58,520 nt of DNA from UBA7236 sp035439505. Its GTDB lineage: Bacteria > Bacteroidota > Bacteroidia > Chitinophagales > BACL12. The stretch is taken from positions 1 through 58,520 of the forward strand of contig DAORKJ010000016.1 in NCBI GenBank assembly GCA_035439505.1, written 5' to 3'. Shown here piece after piece: positions 27,164-35,745 of this stretch. The notes under the pieces were generated by a model. The model saw nothing but the letters and a program-made list of their open reading frames with translations, had not been told where the DNA came from and searched no databases. How positions within the stretch are numbered: the stretch's first letter is position 1; each line of letters starts with the position of its first letter. The translations under genes were made by a program, and so were the position numbers.

Positions 27164-28267
27164 CTATTGTTTATCTTCCGAATAATTAATAAATGATTTC
27201 CCATCGAAGAGGTAGAGTCCGGTTTCTCTAGTACCGACCCAAATACTTCCGGTATTATCTTCTAAAATCATCCATATCCAAGGATTGATTAATCCATCCT
27301 TAAAACATGTGAATGATTTATTCTTTTCGACTTCATTTCTCAGGGTAGGTTCATAACGAGAAAGTCCACCATCACCACCAAAATAAAGGTTGCCGCTTTT
27401 GTCTTCTATAATTTTCGACACAATACCATTATAACCTGCTAACCCATCGTTAGTTGAATAACTTGTAAATGTATTTCCATCATAACGATAGGCGCCAGCC
27501 CAATTACTAAACCATATATCTCCGTTTTTATCTTGCACCTGAGGCCATCCCCAACTATGAATAACTTTTTTCGACTCAAATTGAAGCGTTATCTCCGGTA
27601 GTTTAAAGTGAGTTATTGATTTACCGTTGTAGCGAAAAACACCTTCGTTGGTGCGTCCACCAAACCAAATGTTTCCTGTTTTATCTTCTAAAATACGCTC
27701 TATCTTATCGTTACTGCCTACAAAACTATTTTCAGCCTCATTGATAATAAATAGCTTATAAGTTTGGCCGTCGTAAACATAAACACCATCAATAGTTACC
27801 AACCACAAATCGCCGTTTTTAGCTTGCATAATACTGTACACCCAATGCGAGTTGATAAAATTTTGGTTCTTATTGGGTGGCAGATCTGCAGGAAGTGGAA
27901 TCTGGATTTGGGTAAAAGATTTTCCATCGTATAAACAAAGTCCTGCGTCAGTACCAATCCAAATTTTACCTTCTTTATCCTCCAACAAACAAGCAATATT
28001 ATTGCTGTTAAGTCCATTGGTCACTAAAAATTGCTTAAACGATTTCCCATCATATTTATACAGCCCATTATGAGAGGTTCCAAACCAAAGATTACCGGAT
28101 TTGTCCTGCAGTCCACAAGAAAGATTACCATTACCAGGGGTCTTAATAAGTTTTGGTTGTTCCTTTTCTTTGACCAAATCCTTTTTAATTGCGCTATTGC
28201 AGGATGAAACTAAAAATAGTATAGTCAGGAAAGTGAATATTTGGTTTTGGGAGAAATATTTTTTCAT
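27164..28267 (-). CDS. Lipoprotein with two-component-regulator-type propeller repeats
   Basis: The 367-residue protein has a lipoprotein signal peptide (LFLVSSC, about residue 23). About seven repeats of the Reg_prop type follow, of the form DKxGNLWFGTxxxGLYxYDGKSF (for example GNLWFGTSHNGLYKYDGKSF, GKIWIGTDAGLCLYDGKSF and GSIWVGTRETGLYLFDGKSF). Such repeats build the sensor propeller of hybrid two-component systems in Bacteroidota. Here there is no kinase, membrane helix or DNA-binding domain, so it is a free-standing lipid-anchored propeller that may bind a ligand or partner. No partner is evident nearby. Confidence 0.8.
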   Translation of the reverse strand: MKKYFSQNQIFTFLTILFLVSSCNSAIKKDLVKEKEQPKLIKTPGNGNLSCGLQDKSGNLWFGTSHNGLYKYDGKSFKQFLVTNGLNSNNIACLLEDKEGKIWIGTDAGLCLYDGKSFTQIQIPLPADLPPNKNQNFINSHWVYSIMQAKNGDLWLVTIDGVYVYDGQTYKLFIINEAENSFVGSNDKIERILEDKTGNIWFGGRTNEGVFRYNGKSITHFKLPEITLQFESKKVIHSWGWPQVQDKNGDIWFSNWAGAYRYDGNTFTSYSTNDGLAGYNGIVSKIIEDKSGNLYFGGDGGLSRYEPTLRNEVEKNKSFTCFKDGLINPWIWMILEDNTGSIWVGTRETGLYLFDGKSFINYSEDKQ

Positions 28268-28714
28268 TGGTGAAACAACAGTTTATGGTTTGTTATTTAT
28301 TTGAAGGTTGTGGTTTTGAAATTACCTTGTAACTGCCAATTGTAATTAAAGAACCCTGTCCCTTCATCTTTTCAAAACTACCAAATTATCCGAAAAAGAA
28401 GTAATAATGCTCGAATACACCTAAAAAGGTTGTCCTTAAGCCTCCTAATTGCCACAATTTCATAATTTGTTGACTGGAAGTCAAAAAACATCCTTGCGCC
28501 AACTCAATTTGTTTTTAAGCAGCATTCTAAGTTAAGTATTTTGCATATCATTGATTGGAATAAATGAAAGTGATTAAATTACAGCAGGGTTAAGTCGAGT
28601 TATTTTTTTGTGATTACCTAAACAAATTTTTAAAACCTATCCGTTTAATCCTTTAGCAAACAAAAATCAACTATTACAAAAAAAATCTATTCTAAATAAG
28701 TTGCAAGTAGCCTT
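28268..28714. other. Gene-free stretch
   Basis: About 450 bp of AT-rich sequence. I see no ORF with plausible content, no tRNA-like fold and no strong terminator. Confidence 0.5.
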
Positions 28715-29119
28715 TTAATCACTTTTCATTCTCTTATACAAAATACTTGTAGATTCCGGGCCTAGAAAATTCCAAAATTTTATTTCAAGTACATTGATTT
28801 CACGCAAAAACAGGGTACAATAATAAGGGGGCCAATTTGCCGCCGAACCATTAACAAAAACACCATTTTGATCAAGTCTAAATGAGTAAGGACCACCAAC
28901 TCCACTCTCTATTCCATCAATATATACTAATGTTTCATTCAAGCTAACAAAGTTAATAGCAGACTCGATTGAATCAGTAGCGTACCAAGCACCTATAATT
29001 TTGTTTAATTCTATTTGAGTATTTTCATATGTCTTCCATGTTTCAAATGTTTCTACTTGACAAAATACATTAGTATTAAAAGCGACTAGAATTAAAATAA
29101 GGCAGAGTAAATTTTTCAT
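28715..29119 (-). CDS. Small secreted protein of unknown function
   Basis: The 134-residue protein has a clear signal peptide (LCLILILVAFNTNVFCQ). The mature part of about 115 residues has a layout often seen in small extracytoplasmic lipocalin-like domains (IIGAWYATDSIESAINFVSLNETLVYIDG ... YYCTLFLREINVLEIKFW). The length, a GxW near the start and alternating beta pattern suggest that fold, but I do not recognise a family. It stands alone, with no operon partner. Confidence 0.6.
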   Translation of the reverse strand: MKNLLCLILILVAFNTNVFCQVETFETWKTYENTQIELNKIIGAWYATDSIESAINFVSLNETLVYIDGIESGVGGPYSFRLDQNGVFVNGSAANWPPYYCTLFLREINVLEIKFWNFLGPESTSILYKRMKSD

Positions 29120-29358
29120 GTATTTTTATAGAATAGTGTTAACGGTATAGGCAATAACAATATATTTGCTAATATACACAATTCTACAAATCCGTTTAAG
29201 TATAGCCGATTATTCCCTAACTCGCCTTGCGAAACTTTCATTGGATAAGGAATTGGCGATGAGTGTAAATGCGCCTCGACCTTTAATGAAAAATTAAAGT
29301 TGGATTTCGGGATATTGAATGTTTTTAATTTATCCAAACATTCGGTAAACGCCATCAT

Positions 29359-29725
29359 GTATGGGCGGATGCAATTCGCCCCTACACGATGACGTTTGCT
29401 AATTTTTCGAATGAGAAATGAGTGAGGAATAATAAGCGAGTTTAAATTTCAACTCAAGTTCTTCTACTGAAAATTTTCATCTATGTAAACATATAAATAA
29501 AAAGAAATCATTTCAAGTGTTGTAGTCACCACTCATTACTCATCACTCATGTGAGCCCAGCGAACAACTCATTGGATGAGAAATGAGAAATGAATGATGA
29601 GTGGTTATCAGCAAGCCTGACATTTACCTTAACCAGGGTCTTTTTTTGAGGAAATGGATTTTAGTGACATCGGTCTTAATCATCCAAGCTAAAGCAGTTA
29701 ACTTTCTAAAAACCAGGAAAAAACC
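29359..29725. repeat. Intergenic stretch with dispersed-repeat-like elements
   Basis: This non-coding stretch holds a GGGCGGATGCAATTCGCCCC-type element at 29363-29386, a palindromic short repeat of the sort scattered in many bacterial genomes. It also holds word-like ACTCATTACTCATCACTCAT tracts at about 29528-29551, partly mirrored as an inverted copy (ATGAATGATGAGTGGT) at 29590-29605. Similar tracts occur at 40085-40100 and 40814-40850. No gene is visible. Confidence 0.5.
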
Positions 29726-29730
29726 TTTGA

Positions 29731-29753
29731 CTAATTGTAATTTTTACAAAAAG
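29731..29753. promoter_or_regulatory. Palindromic operator (site 3) of the glycoside hydrolase operon
   Basis: The arms CTAATTGTAA and TTACAAAAAG have two mismatched pairs and a 3-nt spacer (TTT). The TTG at 29735-29737 is 19 nt from the -7 box at 29757, so the palindrome occupies the promoter spacer exactly as at sites 1 and 2. Confidence 0.72.
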
Positions 29754-29756
29754 TAT

Positions 29757-29764
29757 TACATTTG
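29757..29764 (+). promoter_or_regulatory. -7 box of the glycoside hydrolase operon
   Basis: TACATTTG is an exact TAnnTTTG with the -33 TTG 19 nt upstream, inside the operator. The first gene starts 38 nt downstream. Confidence 0.65.
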
Positions 29765-29802
29765 AAACATAAATATGTAGTTTTAATACGCAAAACCTAT
29801 AA

Positions 29803-31764
29803 ATGTTGGGGAAAAGATTAAACAAAATATTCGGACTGTTTGCCTGGTGCACATTGGTGCCGGCTTTGGGGTTTGGACAAGCCGATTCGAGCTACCATGT
29901 GGTTACTCCGCAAGTGGGCCTTTTTCCAAAATATGCTCCGGATGAACTGTATCGCGTTGCCGTTTCCGGGTTTTACCGGTTTTATGGCACACAAACTCGC
30001 AATTTTACCCCGTATTTATTGAGTACTGCCGGTGGCCAGACTACCCCAACCAACCAGCTGTTTATTGGGGACGACACGCAATTACCTACCCTGCAACTGA
30101 ATGTTTCGGGCCGACCTACCTTAAAAACATCATGGTCGTTCGATATTTATACTTATCAATATTTAAATGGAACACTCGGAAGTGCTTACGGACAGCAGGT
30201 TGTAGACAGTTTGCGCCCCAGCATCCAAAACCCGATTGAAGGAACTCGCTTAGGCGGCAGCATGATTTTAAACCTGGGTATCAATTTTACCGCTACGCAC
30301 GAAACGGGCTTCGGCTCATTTACACTGCGTTCGGGTGGTATACAATGGCATGTGCTGAGCGACTTAACCATGGGCTCGTTTCGAGGATATAACCGTTTTA
30401 CCTTGTTTGAGCGCAACCCATGGGACCCTATTACGAATAGTGTTTTTGGCCGCTATGATAAATATTATAATGAAGGTGCTGTTGACCAGGATGTGCGTTG
30501 GGGTAATCGCGCTTTTAAAGGTTTTGTCTTAGAAGGAGCTGAATTACCCGGCGACTTAAAAGCAAAAATATTAATAGGTAAAACAGAATTGAACGGTGGC
30601 TTTAGCAGCACACCTAATATGTCGTACGGAGGACAACTTGTAAAACAATTAAATAATGGCAGATATTATGGAATCAACACCATCAGCAGTATTACTTACG
30701 CCGATAGCTTAGCATTGGAAAAAGTGGGATTTAATACGCTCACTTTTGAGGTAAACGAAAAAATAAAATCATTTGGCTTGCATGTAGAAGCGGGAATGGC
30801 TCAGTATTTTAGTCCTCTTCACAACGAAGGCTGGGGCCAAATGTTGAGCGGAACAATTACATCTCCCATCAAAAAAAATATTCCGGTAATTAGTTTACAC
30901 GGATTTAGTATTGCTCCTGAAGTTTTTAATAACAACGCGGTATTTTTAAATAGCAGCGTTACGGAATATACAACAAACGATATTCCAGCAGGTTCAATTG
31001 GCAGCAGCGCTGTGTTGCGACCAACGGGTAGTGCGATGTTGCGCATGGGTATGATGTCGAATAACCGCAAAGGATTAGATTTAAATATTGAACAAACATG
31101 GGATAATATTTCATTTAATATCGGTTTTGGTATGAATGGAGAAATTACACCGATGTCGAATGTAATTACCTATTCCCATCCTATTAATAGTTTAACACGT
31201 GCACGTTTCTGGCGTTTTGCTTTTCCATCAAACGTTGGCCCTTACGACAGATATTCTGTTATTTATCGCGACGTTTATGAAACTGTTAATTTAACTGATG
31301 ATAGTTCAGGTGTGGCTGTAAATAAAAAATATTTTTCAGTATTTGAGCCGCAAATAAAATTTAAAACAATAGCATTTAATCGCCCGCTCTATATTTTTTA
31401 TTTAGGATACTATAGCACAGCTCAACGCGACTGGAGTGCAATTCCGGTATTAAATGAAGACGCGTATATCAGACAATATGCAAGTGAATTTGAAATTTAT
31501 TACAGCATAACCGATGGATTAGTTTTAAGCGGTTATTATGGTTACGAGCGTACTATTGGCAATTATTTAACTGATATTGATGAGGTTACCCGCCGTCCAC
31601 GCAACCAGACAGGCAATGGTTATGGAGCGGGATTAGATATTGATTTAGGGCGTAATGCCATTTTATATATCCGCAATCGCTGGGCTAATTTTAGTGATGC
31701 CAGTTTTGCGGACGATACTTTTAGAAATCAGGAAACTATAGTTGAATTAAAAATATTTTTCTAG
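29803..31764 (+). CDS. Outer membrane beta-barrel protein, first gene of the GH operon
   Basis: The 653-residue protein has a signal peptide (LVPALGFGQ). Its sequence alternates short hydrophobic and polar stretches with many aromatic residues (FDIYTYQYLNG, FTLRSGGIQWHVLSDL, ILYIRNRWANF) and ends in KIFF, the terminal aromatic typical of outer-membrane barrels. I do not recognise the family. It is not a TonB-dependent SusC: there is no plug domain or TonB box, and it is too short. It overlaps the second barrel gene by one nucleotide. The position at the head of a carbohydrate operon suggests a porin-like uptake or surface scaffold role, which is inference. Confidence 0.65.
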   Translation: MLGKRLNKIFGLFAWCTLVPALGFGQADSSYHVVTPQVGLFPKYAPDELYRVAVSGFYRFYGTQTRNFTPYLLSTAGGQTTPTNQLFIGDDTQLPTLQLNVSGRPTLKTSWSFDIYTYQYLNGTLGSAYGQQVVDSLRPSIQNPIEGTRLGGSMILNLGINFTATHETGFGSFTLRSGGIQWHVLSDLTMGSFRGYNRFTLFERNPWDPITNSVFGRYDKYYNEGAVDQDVRWGNRAFKGFVLEGAELPGDLKAKILIGKTELNGGFSSTPNMSYGGQLVKQLNNGRYYGINTISSITYADSLALEKVGFNTLTFEVNEKIKSFGLHVEAGMAQYFSPLHNEGWGQMLSGTITSPIKKNIPVISLHGFSIAPEVFNNNAVFLNSSVTEYTTNDIPAGSIGSSAVLRPTGSAMLRMGMMSNNRKGLDLNIEQTWDNISFNIGFGMNGEITPMSNVITYSHPINSLTRARFWRFAFPSNVGPYDRYSVIYRDVYETVNLTDDSSGVAVNKKYFSVFEPQIKFKTIAFNRPLYIFYLGYYSTAQRDWSAIPVLNEDAYIRQYASEFEIYYSITDGLVLSGYYGYERTIGNYLTDIDEVTRRPRNQTGNGYGAGLDIDLGRNAILYIRNRWANFSDASFADDTFRNQETIVELKIFF

Positions 31765-33494
31765 TGAAAAAAATAACATCAACCATTTTTACAGGTTTGA
31801 TTTTGTGTTCGGCATTAACAATACAAGCTCAAACTGAAGTAAAAAAATTCAGTTTAAACGGTACGGCACGCACCTTATCGTTTTTAGACAACCTGTCGCA
31901 AGATGTTGAGGTTGCCGACACCATTACCGCGCCGAAAAGTTTATCGTCGCATACATTGGTGGACCTTGGGATGTTAATTCGCCCGGGAGATAATATTGCT
32001 ATTCAAAGCAGTGTGCGAATTCGCAACGATTTTGGTGGTTTCTGGGGCTCAGGTGTTACTTTCGATGTGCGCGAATTATATGTAAAAGGTGTAGTTAAAG
32101 ATGTTGTCCGTTATCAGGTTGGTGATGTGCATTATAAATTAACACCGTATACTTTTTATAATAACGACAGTGAATTAAGTAATTATACACCCGGTGCTTT
32201 TTCGCATTTATTAGACCAGGTATCTTACGATAATTTTTATTTAGGTGATAATACCTGGCGCCAACAAGGTGCTGCTGTAGATTTTGGTGTTGTATTTAAT
32301 AAATACGTTCAAGAAATTAACTGGAATGTATTTACCGGTCGCGTTGCGGCAACAAACGGTGGCAATCAGCCTGAACGATTATTTTCAGCTGCGAATATGA
32401 CGCTTATACAAAGTAAATATGTATCGCTGGGCGTAAATTATGCGAATTTTTATGATTTTCCGGGAACAGCCAGCACTACTGAACAGTATGTAAATCCGGT
32501 AGTTACAGGTAATGCGCAGGTGGCTTATACATTTGGCGATATTGCGTTAACGGCAAATGGCGAAATGGGAAAATCGCATAATGAAATTAAAAACGACAGC
32601 CTTGCTCCAGTTTTAGATGGCAATTTTTTTGACACCAAAATTGAAGCAAAATATACGCCTTGGCAATTAGGTATTTATATTGGAATGAAAAGTGTTGGTG
32701 CTGATTTCAGAAGTGCAGGTGCGCAAACTAAACGCATTAATTTCGATGGCACTCCTGCTGCATACGAACGTATTACCAACGATCAGATTTTACGCGAAAC
32801 AACAATGTTTGATTTATTGCGCGAAGCTGATTTATATAATTTACAATTACAAAATGGTTTAATGGCTTTTGATGCCCGCTACGATAATATTACACCTTAT
32901 GGTGCAGCAAGTCCGAACCGTCAGGGTTTTGAAGTGGGTTTAAATTGGGTGGGATGTAAAGAAGCGGTTAAATTAAATGCATCTTTTTTATCACAATCGG
33001 AAATTCGCGGACAAGGCACGTTGAATTTGAGAAATTTTGCGCGTATGGATGCCAATGCAACAATCGCGATTAATAAATTAGTAAAATGGAAAAAATCAAT
33101 TGAATTAACTGCCGGTATGCGCAGCGATAATACCAGTCGCGATGGCGAAGCGGGTGTTCCTTCAGTAGAGCTACAAACCGATGTGTTAAGTGTAGGATTT
33201 AGTGCCAACATCGTTTCCGATTTAGATATTGTTTTGGGATTACAACAACATACTTATGCCGGGTTTGAATTTGTAAATCAAACGGATAAATACGACCAGA
33301 TTATCAACTTTACCGAATATACCGTGGATGGCAGTCAGCAAATGATTGGCGGGGGTTTAAGATGGAATTTTTCTGAAAAAACCTACCTCATGGGCCAATT
33401 TAACCAGTTTTCGCAGAACAATAATCTGGTTGATGATGTTTTACCATCATACACAATTAACAATTTTGCTTTCATTTACAGTATGCAATTTTAA
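31764..33494 (+). CDS. Second outer membrane beta-barrel protein of the GH operon
   Basis: The 576-residue protein starts with GTG overlapping the preceding TAG stop by one base (TAGTG), so translation is likely coupled. It has a signal peptide (LILCSALTIQAQ). Barrel-like strands follow (HTLVDLGMLIRPGDNIAIQSSVRIRND, DVRELYVKGVVKDVVRYQVGDVHYKLTP, YLMGQFNQFSQNNN) and the protein ends NNFAFIYSMQF with a terminal phenylalanine. It resembles general porin-like barrels of Bacteroidota but is not recognised further. Together with gene one it may take the place of a SusC-type transporter for oligosaccharide passage. Confidence 0.62.
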   Translation: MKKITSTIFTGLILCSALTIQAQTEVKKFSLNGTARTLSFLDNLSQDVEVADTITAPKSLSSHTLVDLGMLIRPGDNIAIQSSVRIRNDFGGFWGSGVTFDVRELYVKGVVKDVVRYQVGDVHYKLTPYTFYNNDSELSNYTPGAFSHLLDQVSYDNFYLGDNTWRQQGAAVDFGVVFNKYVQEINWNVFTGRVAATNGGNQPERLFSAANMTLIQSKYVSLGVNYANFYDFPGTASTTEQYVNPVVTGNAQVAYTFGDIALTANGEMGKSHNEIKNDSLAPVLDGNFFDTKIEAKYTPWQLGIYIGMKSVGADFRSAGAQTKRINFDGTPAAYERITNDQILRETTMFDLLREADLYNLQLQNGLMAFDARYDNITPYGAASPNRQGFEVGLNWVGCKEAVKLNASFLSQSEIRGQGTLNLRNFARMDANATIAINKLVKWKKSIELTAGMRSDNTSRDGEAGVPSVELQTDVLSVGFSANIVSDLDIVLGLQQHTYAGFEFVNQTDKYDQIINFTEYTVDGSQQMIGGGLRWNFSEKTYLMGQFNQFSQNNNLVDDVLPSYTINNFAFIYSMQF

Positions 33495-33499
33495 GCGAT

Positions 33500-34504
33500 A
33501 TGAAAAAAATATTTCTTCCTTTGTTTTCAGCCGTTTTATTCCTGGCTTCATGTTCCAAAGATGATTCCGGTTTTGACGGCCCTTCGCTGAATGATATTTA
33601 TGGCGATTTCAGCATTTTAGACAGCCTGAGTGCCAGCGCTGCAACCGTAGATTTTAGTGCCGGTCAGCAACTCACCTTTTCTGCTGAATTTTCGAAAAAT
33701 GTAAATTGGAAAATTGCCATCACAGGAAATACTTCAGGTGCAGTTTATACCATTGAAGGTTTTTCGAGATTAATAGATGCCACCAATGCTATTTGGGATG
33801 GTTCGGCAACAACATTACCTATGTTTCGCAGTGAAGATTGTGTTGCACAGTTAACTATAGATGGTGAAGATGATACATTAACGGCACCTATTTCGGTTTT
33901 AGGAACAAAAGTGATAACAGGATTAATATTATCCGATTTTGAAGGTGAATTTAATCCCGGCTGGAGCACATTTGTTCAATCAGGTGCTGATATGAGTTTT
34001 ATCATTACCGATTCAGACCCTGCAGCTCAAGGTTCAAAATATTACGACATGGGTGGCACGGTTGATTGGGATTGGTTATTAGGATTAATTGATATTCCGG
34101 GCAGCGCTTATGGTGCAACTACATTCGCATTAAACAGCAATCCGAATAATGTTTATTTTAATGTGATGTTATCGAAAATTCCGGGATTAAACAATGGATT
34201 AGTTTTATTTCAATTCCGCGAAGATGATAATGGCGATGGCGTATATACCGATGGTGAAGAAGATTTATTTTCTATAGAAGTAGCATTAAATAATGAAGAT
34301 GGATGGCAATTAATCAGCAGCAAATATGCTGATATGCCAACTTTAGTAAATGGCGCTCCTGTAGACCCGATTGGCAATGGTATTTACGAACCGGAAAAAT
34401 TAATTCAAGTTTCCATATTAATGCTTGCTAATCCGGTTTCAGGATATGCACAAGCTTACATGGATTTAATGTTATTTACCGAAAACCAACCATTTAAACC
34501 ATAA
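33500..34504 (+). CDS. Surface lipoprotein of the GH operon
   Basis: The 334-residue protein has a lipoprotein signal peptide (LFLASCSKDD, cysteine at residue 18). The aspartate-rich residues after the cysteine resemble the Bacteroidota surface-export signal, so it may be displayed outside. The body is beta-rich: an N-terminal Ig-like part (QLTFSAEFSKNVNWKIAITGNTSG) and a C-terminal jelly-roll-like region with DWDWLLGLIDIPG and VYFNVMLSKIPGLNNGLVLFQFRED. It sits 5 nt after the barrel gene and overlaps the next gene by one base. By position it resembles the accessory SusE/F-type glycan-binding lipoproteins of PULs, but the sequence does not identify a family. Confidence 0.65.
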   Translation: MKKIFLPLFSAVLFLASCSKDDSGFDGPSLNDIYGDFSILDSLSASAATVDFSAGQQLTFSAEFSKNVNWKIAITGNTSGAVYTIEGFSRLIDATNAIWDGSATTLPMFRSEDCVAQLTIDGEDDTLTAPISVLGTKVITGLILSDFEGEFNPGWSTFVQSGADMSFIITDSDPAAQGSKYYDMGGTVDWDWLLGLIDIPGSAYGATTFALNSNPNNVYFNVMLSKIPGLNNGLVLFQFREDDNGDGVYTDGEEDLFSIEVALNNEDGWQLISSKYADMPTLVNGAPVDPIGNGIYEPEKLIQVSILMLANPVSGYAQAYMDLMLFTENQPFKP

Positions 34505-35745
34505 TGACTACTTCATCAGGCAATATCATAAAATTATTGTTGGCAGGTTTAATTGCACCAACATTATTTTCGTGTGCAACAAAATCGGTTAGCATTTATG
34601 ATACAGCTAAAAGCGACAGTATTCCGCATATAAAAAATGTATATGCCGTGAATATTTTTAGCGATTATGTTACCAGTGAATTATGGAAAACAGAAAACAA
34701 TGCTTGTCTGCAATTACAAAATAAATTCGACAGCAGCATGATTGGCGCCGGTGGTTTATATCTTAAATGGAATAAAACATCAGGTGGTTGCGATTGGGTA
34801 GGAATGGGCATTGGATGGGATGGATGGAACGGAAAAAATTTATCGGAAATTTATAATGAGGCGGCCATTCAATTTATGGTGCGCTCACCTAAAGGCACTC
34901 AGCCCGGATTACCATGGGCCATGGCTTTTGAAGATTTTGGCGGCGGACAGGCATGGGCAGGTGTATTTTCCAATTTTATTGAAGGCGGAAAAATTACTGA
35001 ACAGTGGACCAAAGTACAAATTCCATTAACTGCATTTGATTTTAATCAGTTTGATGCCGATAAATCGGGTATAAAACAATTACTCATTCAGTTCGAATCG
35101 GAAGGAGAAATATTTTTAGATGAAATGAAAATTGTGCCTACACAAACCATAGCATCTAAAAGTGTAGATGTACCGTATGTAAATTCTTTACCCACCATGG
35201 ATGGTGTTAAAGAATCGTTTTTTACGGGTGAAGGATTTCATTTAGAAAATGGTACTGTATGGGTTGCTGTAAATGATAAAAATGTAATGCTATTTGCAGA
35301 AGTTCAGGATGCATCACCTCTACAAAATAATCAAAACGGAAAAGATATCTGGAACGGTGATGCATTGGAAATTGCATTTTCAACAAACAGTAATGCGGGA
35401 ACAAACAGAAAAGCTTTTTTATTAAGCGACCAGCATTTTGGAATTCGTGCAACATCCACTCCTGTGTTATGGAACTGGCGCAGTGGTACCAATGCGAAAG
35501 GAACAGTTATTACTAAAACCACTAAAACCGGTTATGTAATAGAAGCTGTAATTCCGATGGAACAATTTATAGCCGCACCATTAGTGGCAGGAAATAATTA
35601 TCAGATAGAAATTGCCATTGATGCCGGAACAACAAAAGGCAGAGATAAACAATACAGATGGAATAATCCATATAACGAAGGTTTTCACACATCACCTCAA
35701 CTGTGGGGTCAAATGCGAATAATCAATGAAACAGCTACAAAATAA
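34504..35745 (+). CDS. Lipoprotein with a C-terminal CBM9-like domain
   Basis: The 413-residue lipoprotein (APTLFSC, cysteine at residue 24) has two parts. The N-terminal half (about 40-220) is a jelly-roll-like region with IGWDGWNGKNLSEIYNEAAIQFMVRS and FESEGEIFLDEMKIVP. The C-terminal half (about 225-410) resembles the CBM9/DOMON-like fold (VWVAVNDKNVMLFAEVQDASP, DIWNGDALEIAFS, GYVIEAVIPMEQF, WGQMRI). Such domains bind sugar chain ends. It overlaps the previous gene by one base and the GH3 gene by 20 bases, so all three are translated together. Best guess: a cell-surface glycan-binding protein of the operon. Confidence 0.7.
   Translation: MTTSSGNIIKLLLAGLIAPTLFSCATKSVSIYDTAKSDSIPHIKNVYAVNIFSDYVTSELWKTENNACLQLQNKFDSSMIGAGGLYLKWNKTSGGCDWVGMGIGWDGWNGKNLSEIYNEAAIQFMVRSPKGTQPGLPWAMAFEDFGGGQAWAGVFSNFIEGGKITEQWTKVQIPLTAFDFNQFDADKSGIKQLLIQFESEGEIFLDEMKIVPTQTIASKSVDVPYVNSLPTMDGVKESFFTGEGFHLENGTVWVAVNDKNVMLFAEVQDASPLQNNQNGKDIWNGDALEIAFSTNSNAGTNRKAFLLSDQHFGIRATSTPVLWNWRSGTNAKGTVITKTTKTGYVIEAVIPMEQFIAAPLVAGNNYQIEIAIDAGTTKGRDKQYRWNNPYNEGFHTSPQLWGQMRIINETATK

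Noticed and set aside
29116..29358. Minus-strand 80-codon frame overlapping the small secreted protein gene
   Set aside because: The sequence has no signal peptide or recognisable domain and its 5' end is a repeat-rich stretch.
29803..31764. SusC-type TonB-dependent transporter
   Set aside because: The protein is too short and lacks a plug domain and TonB box.
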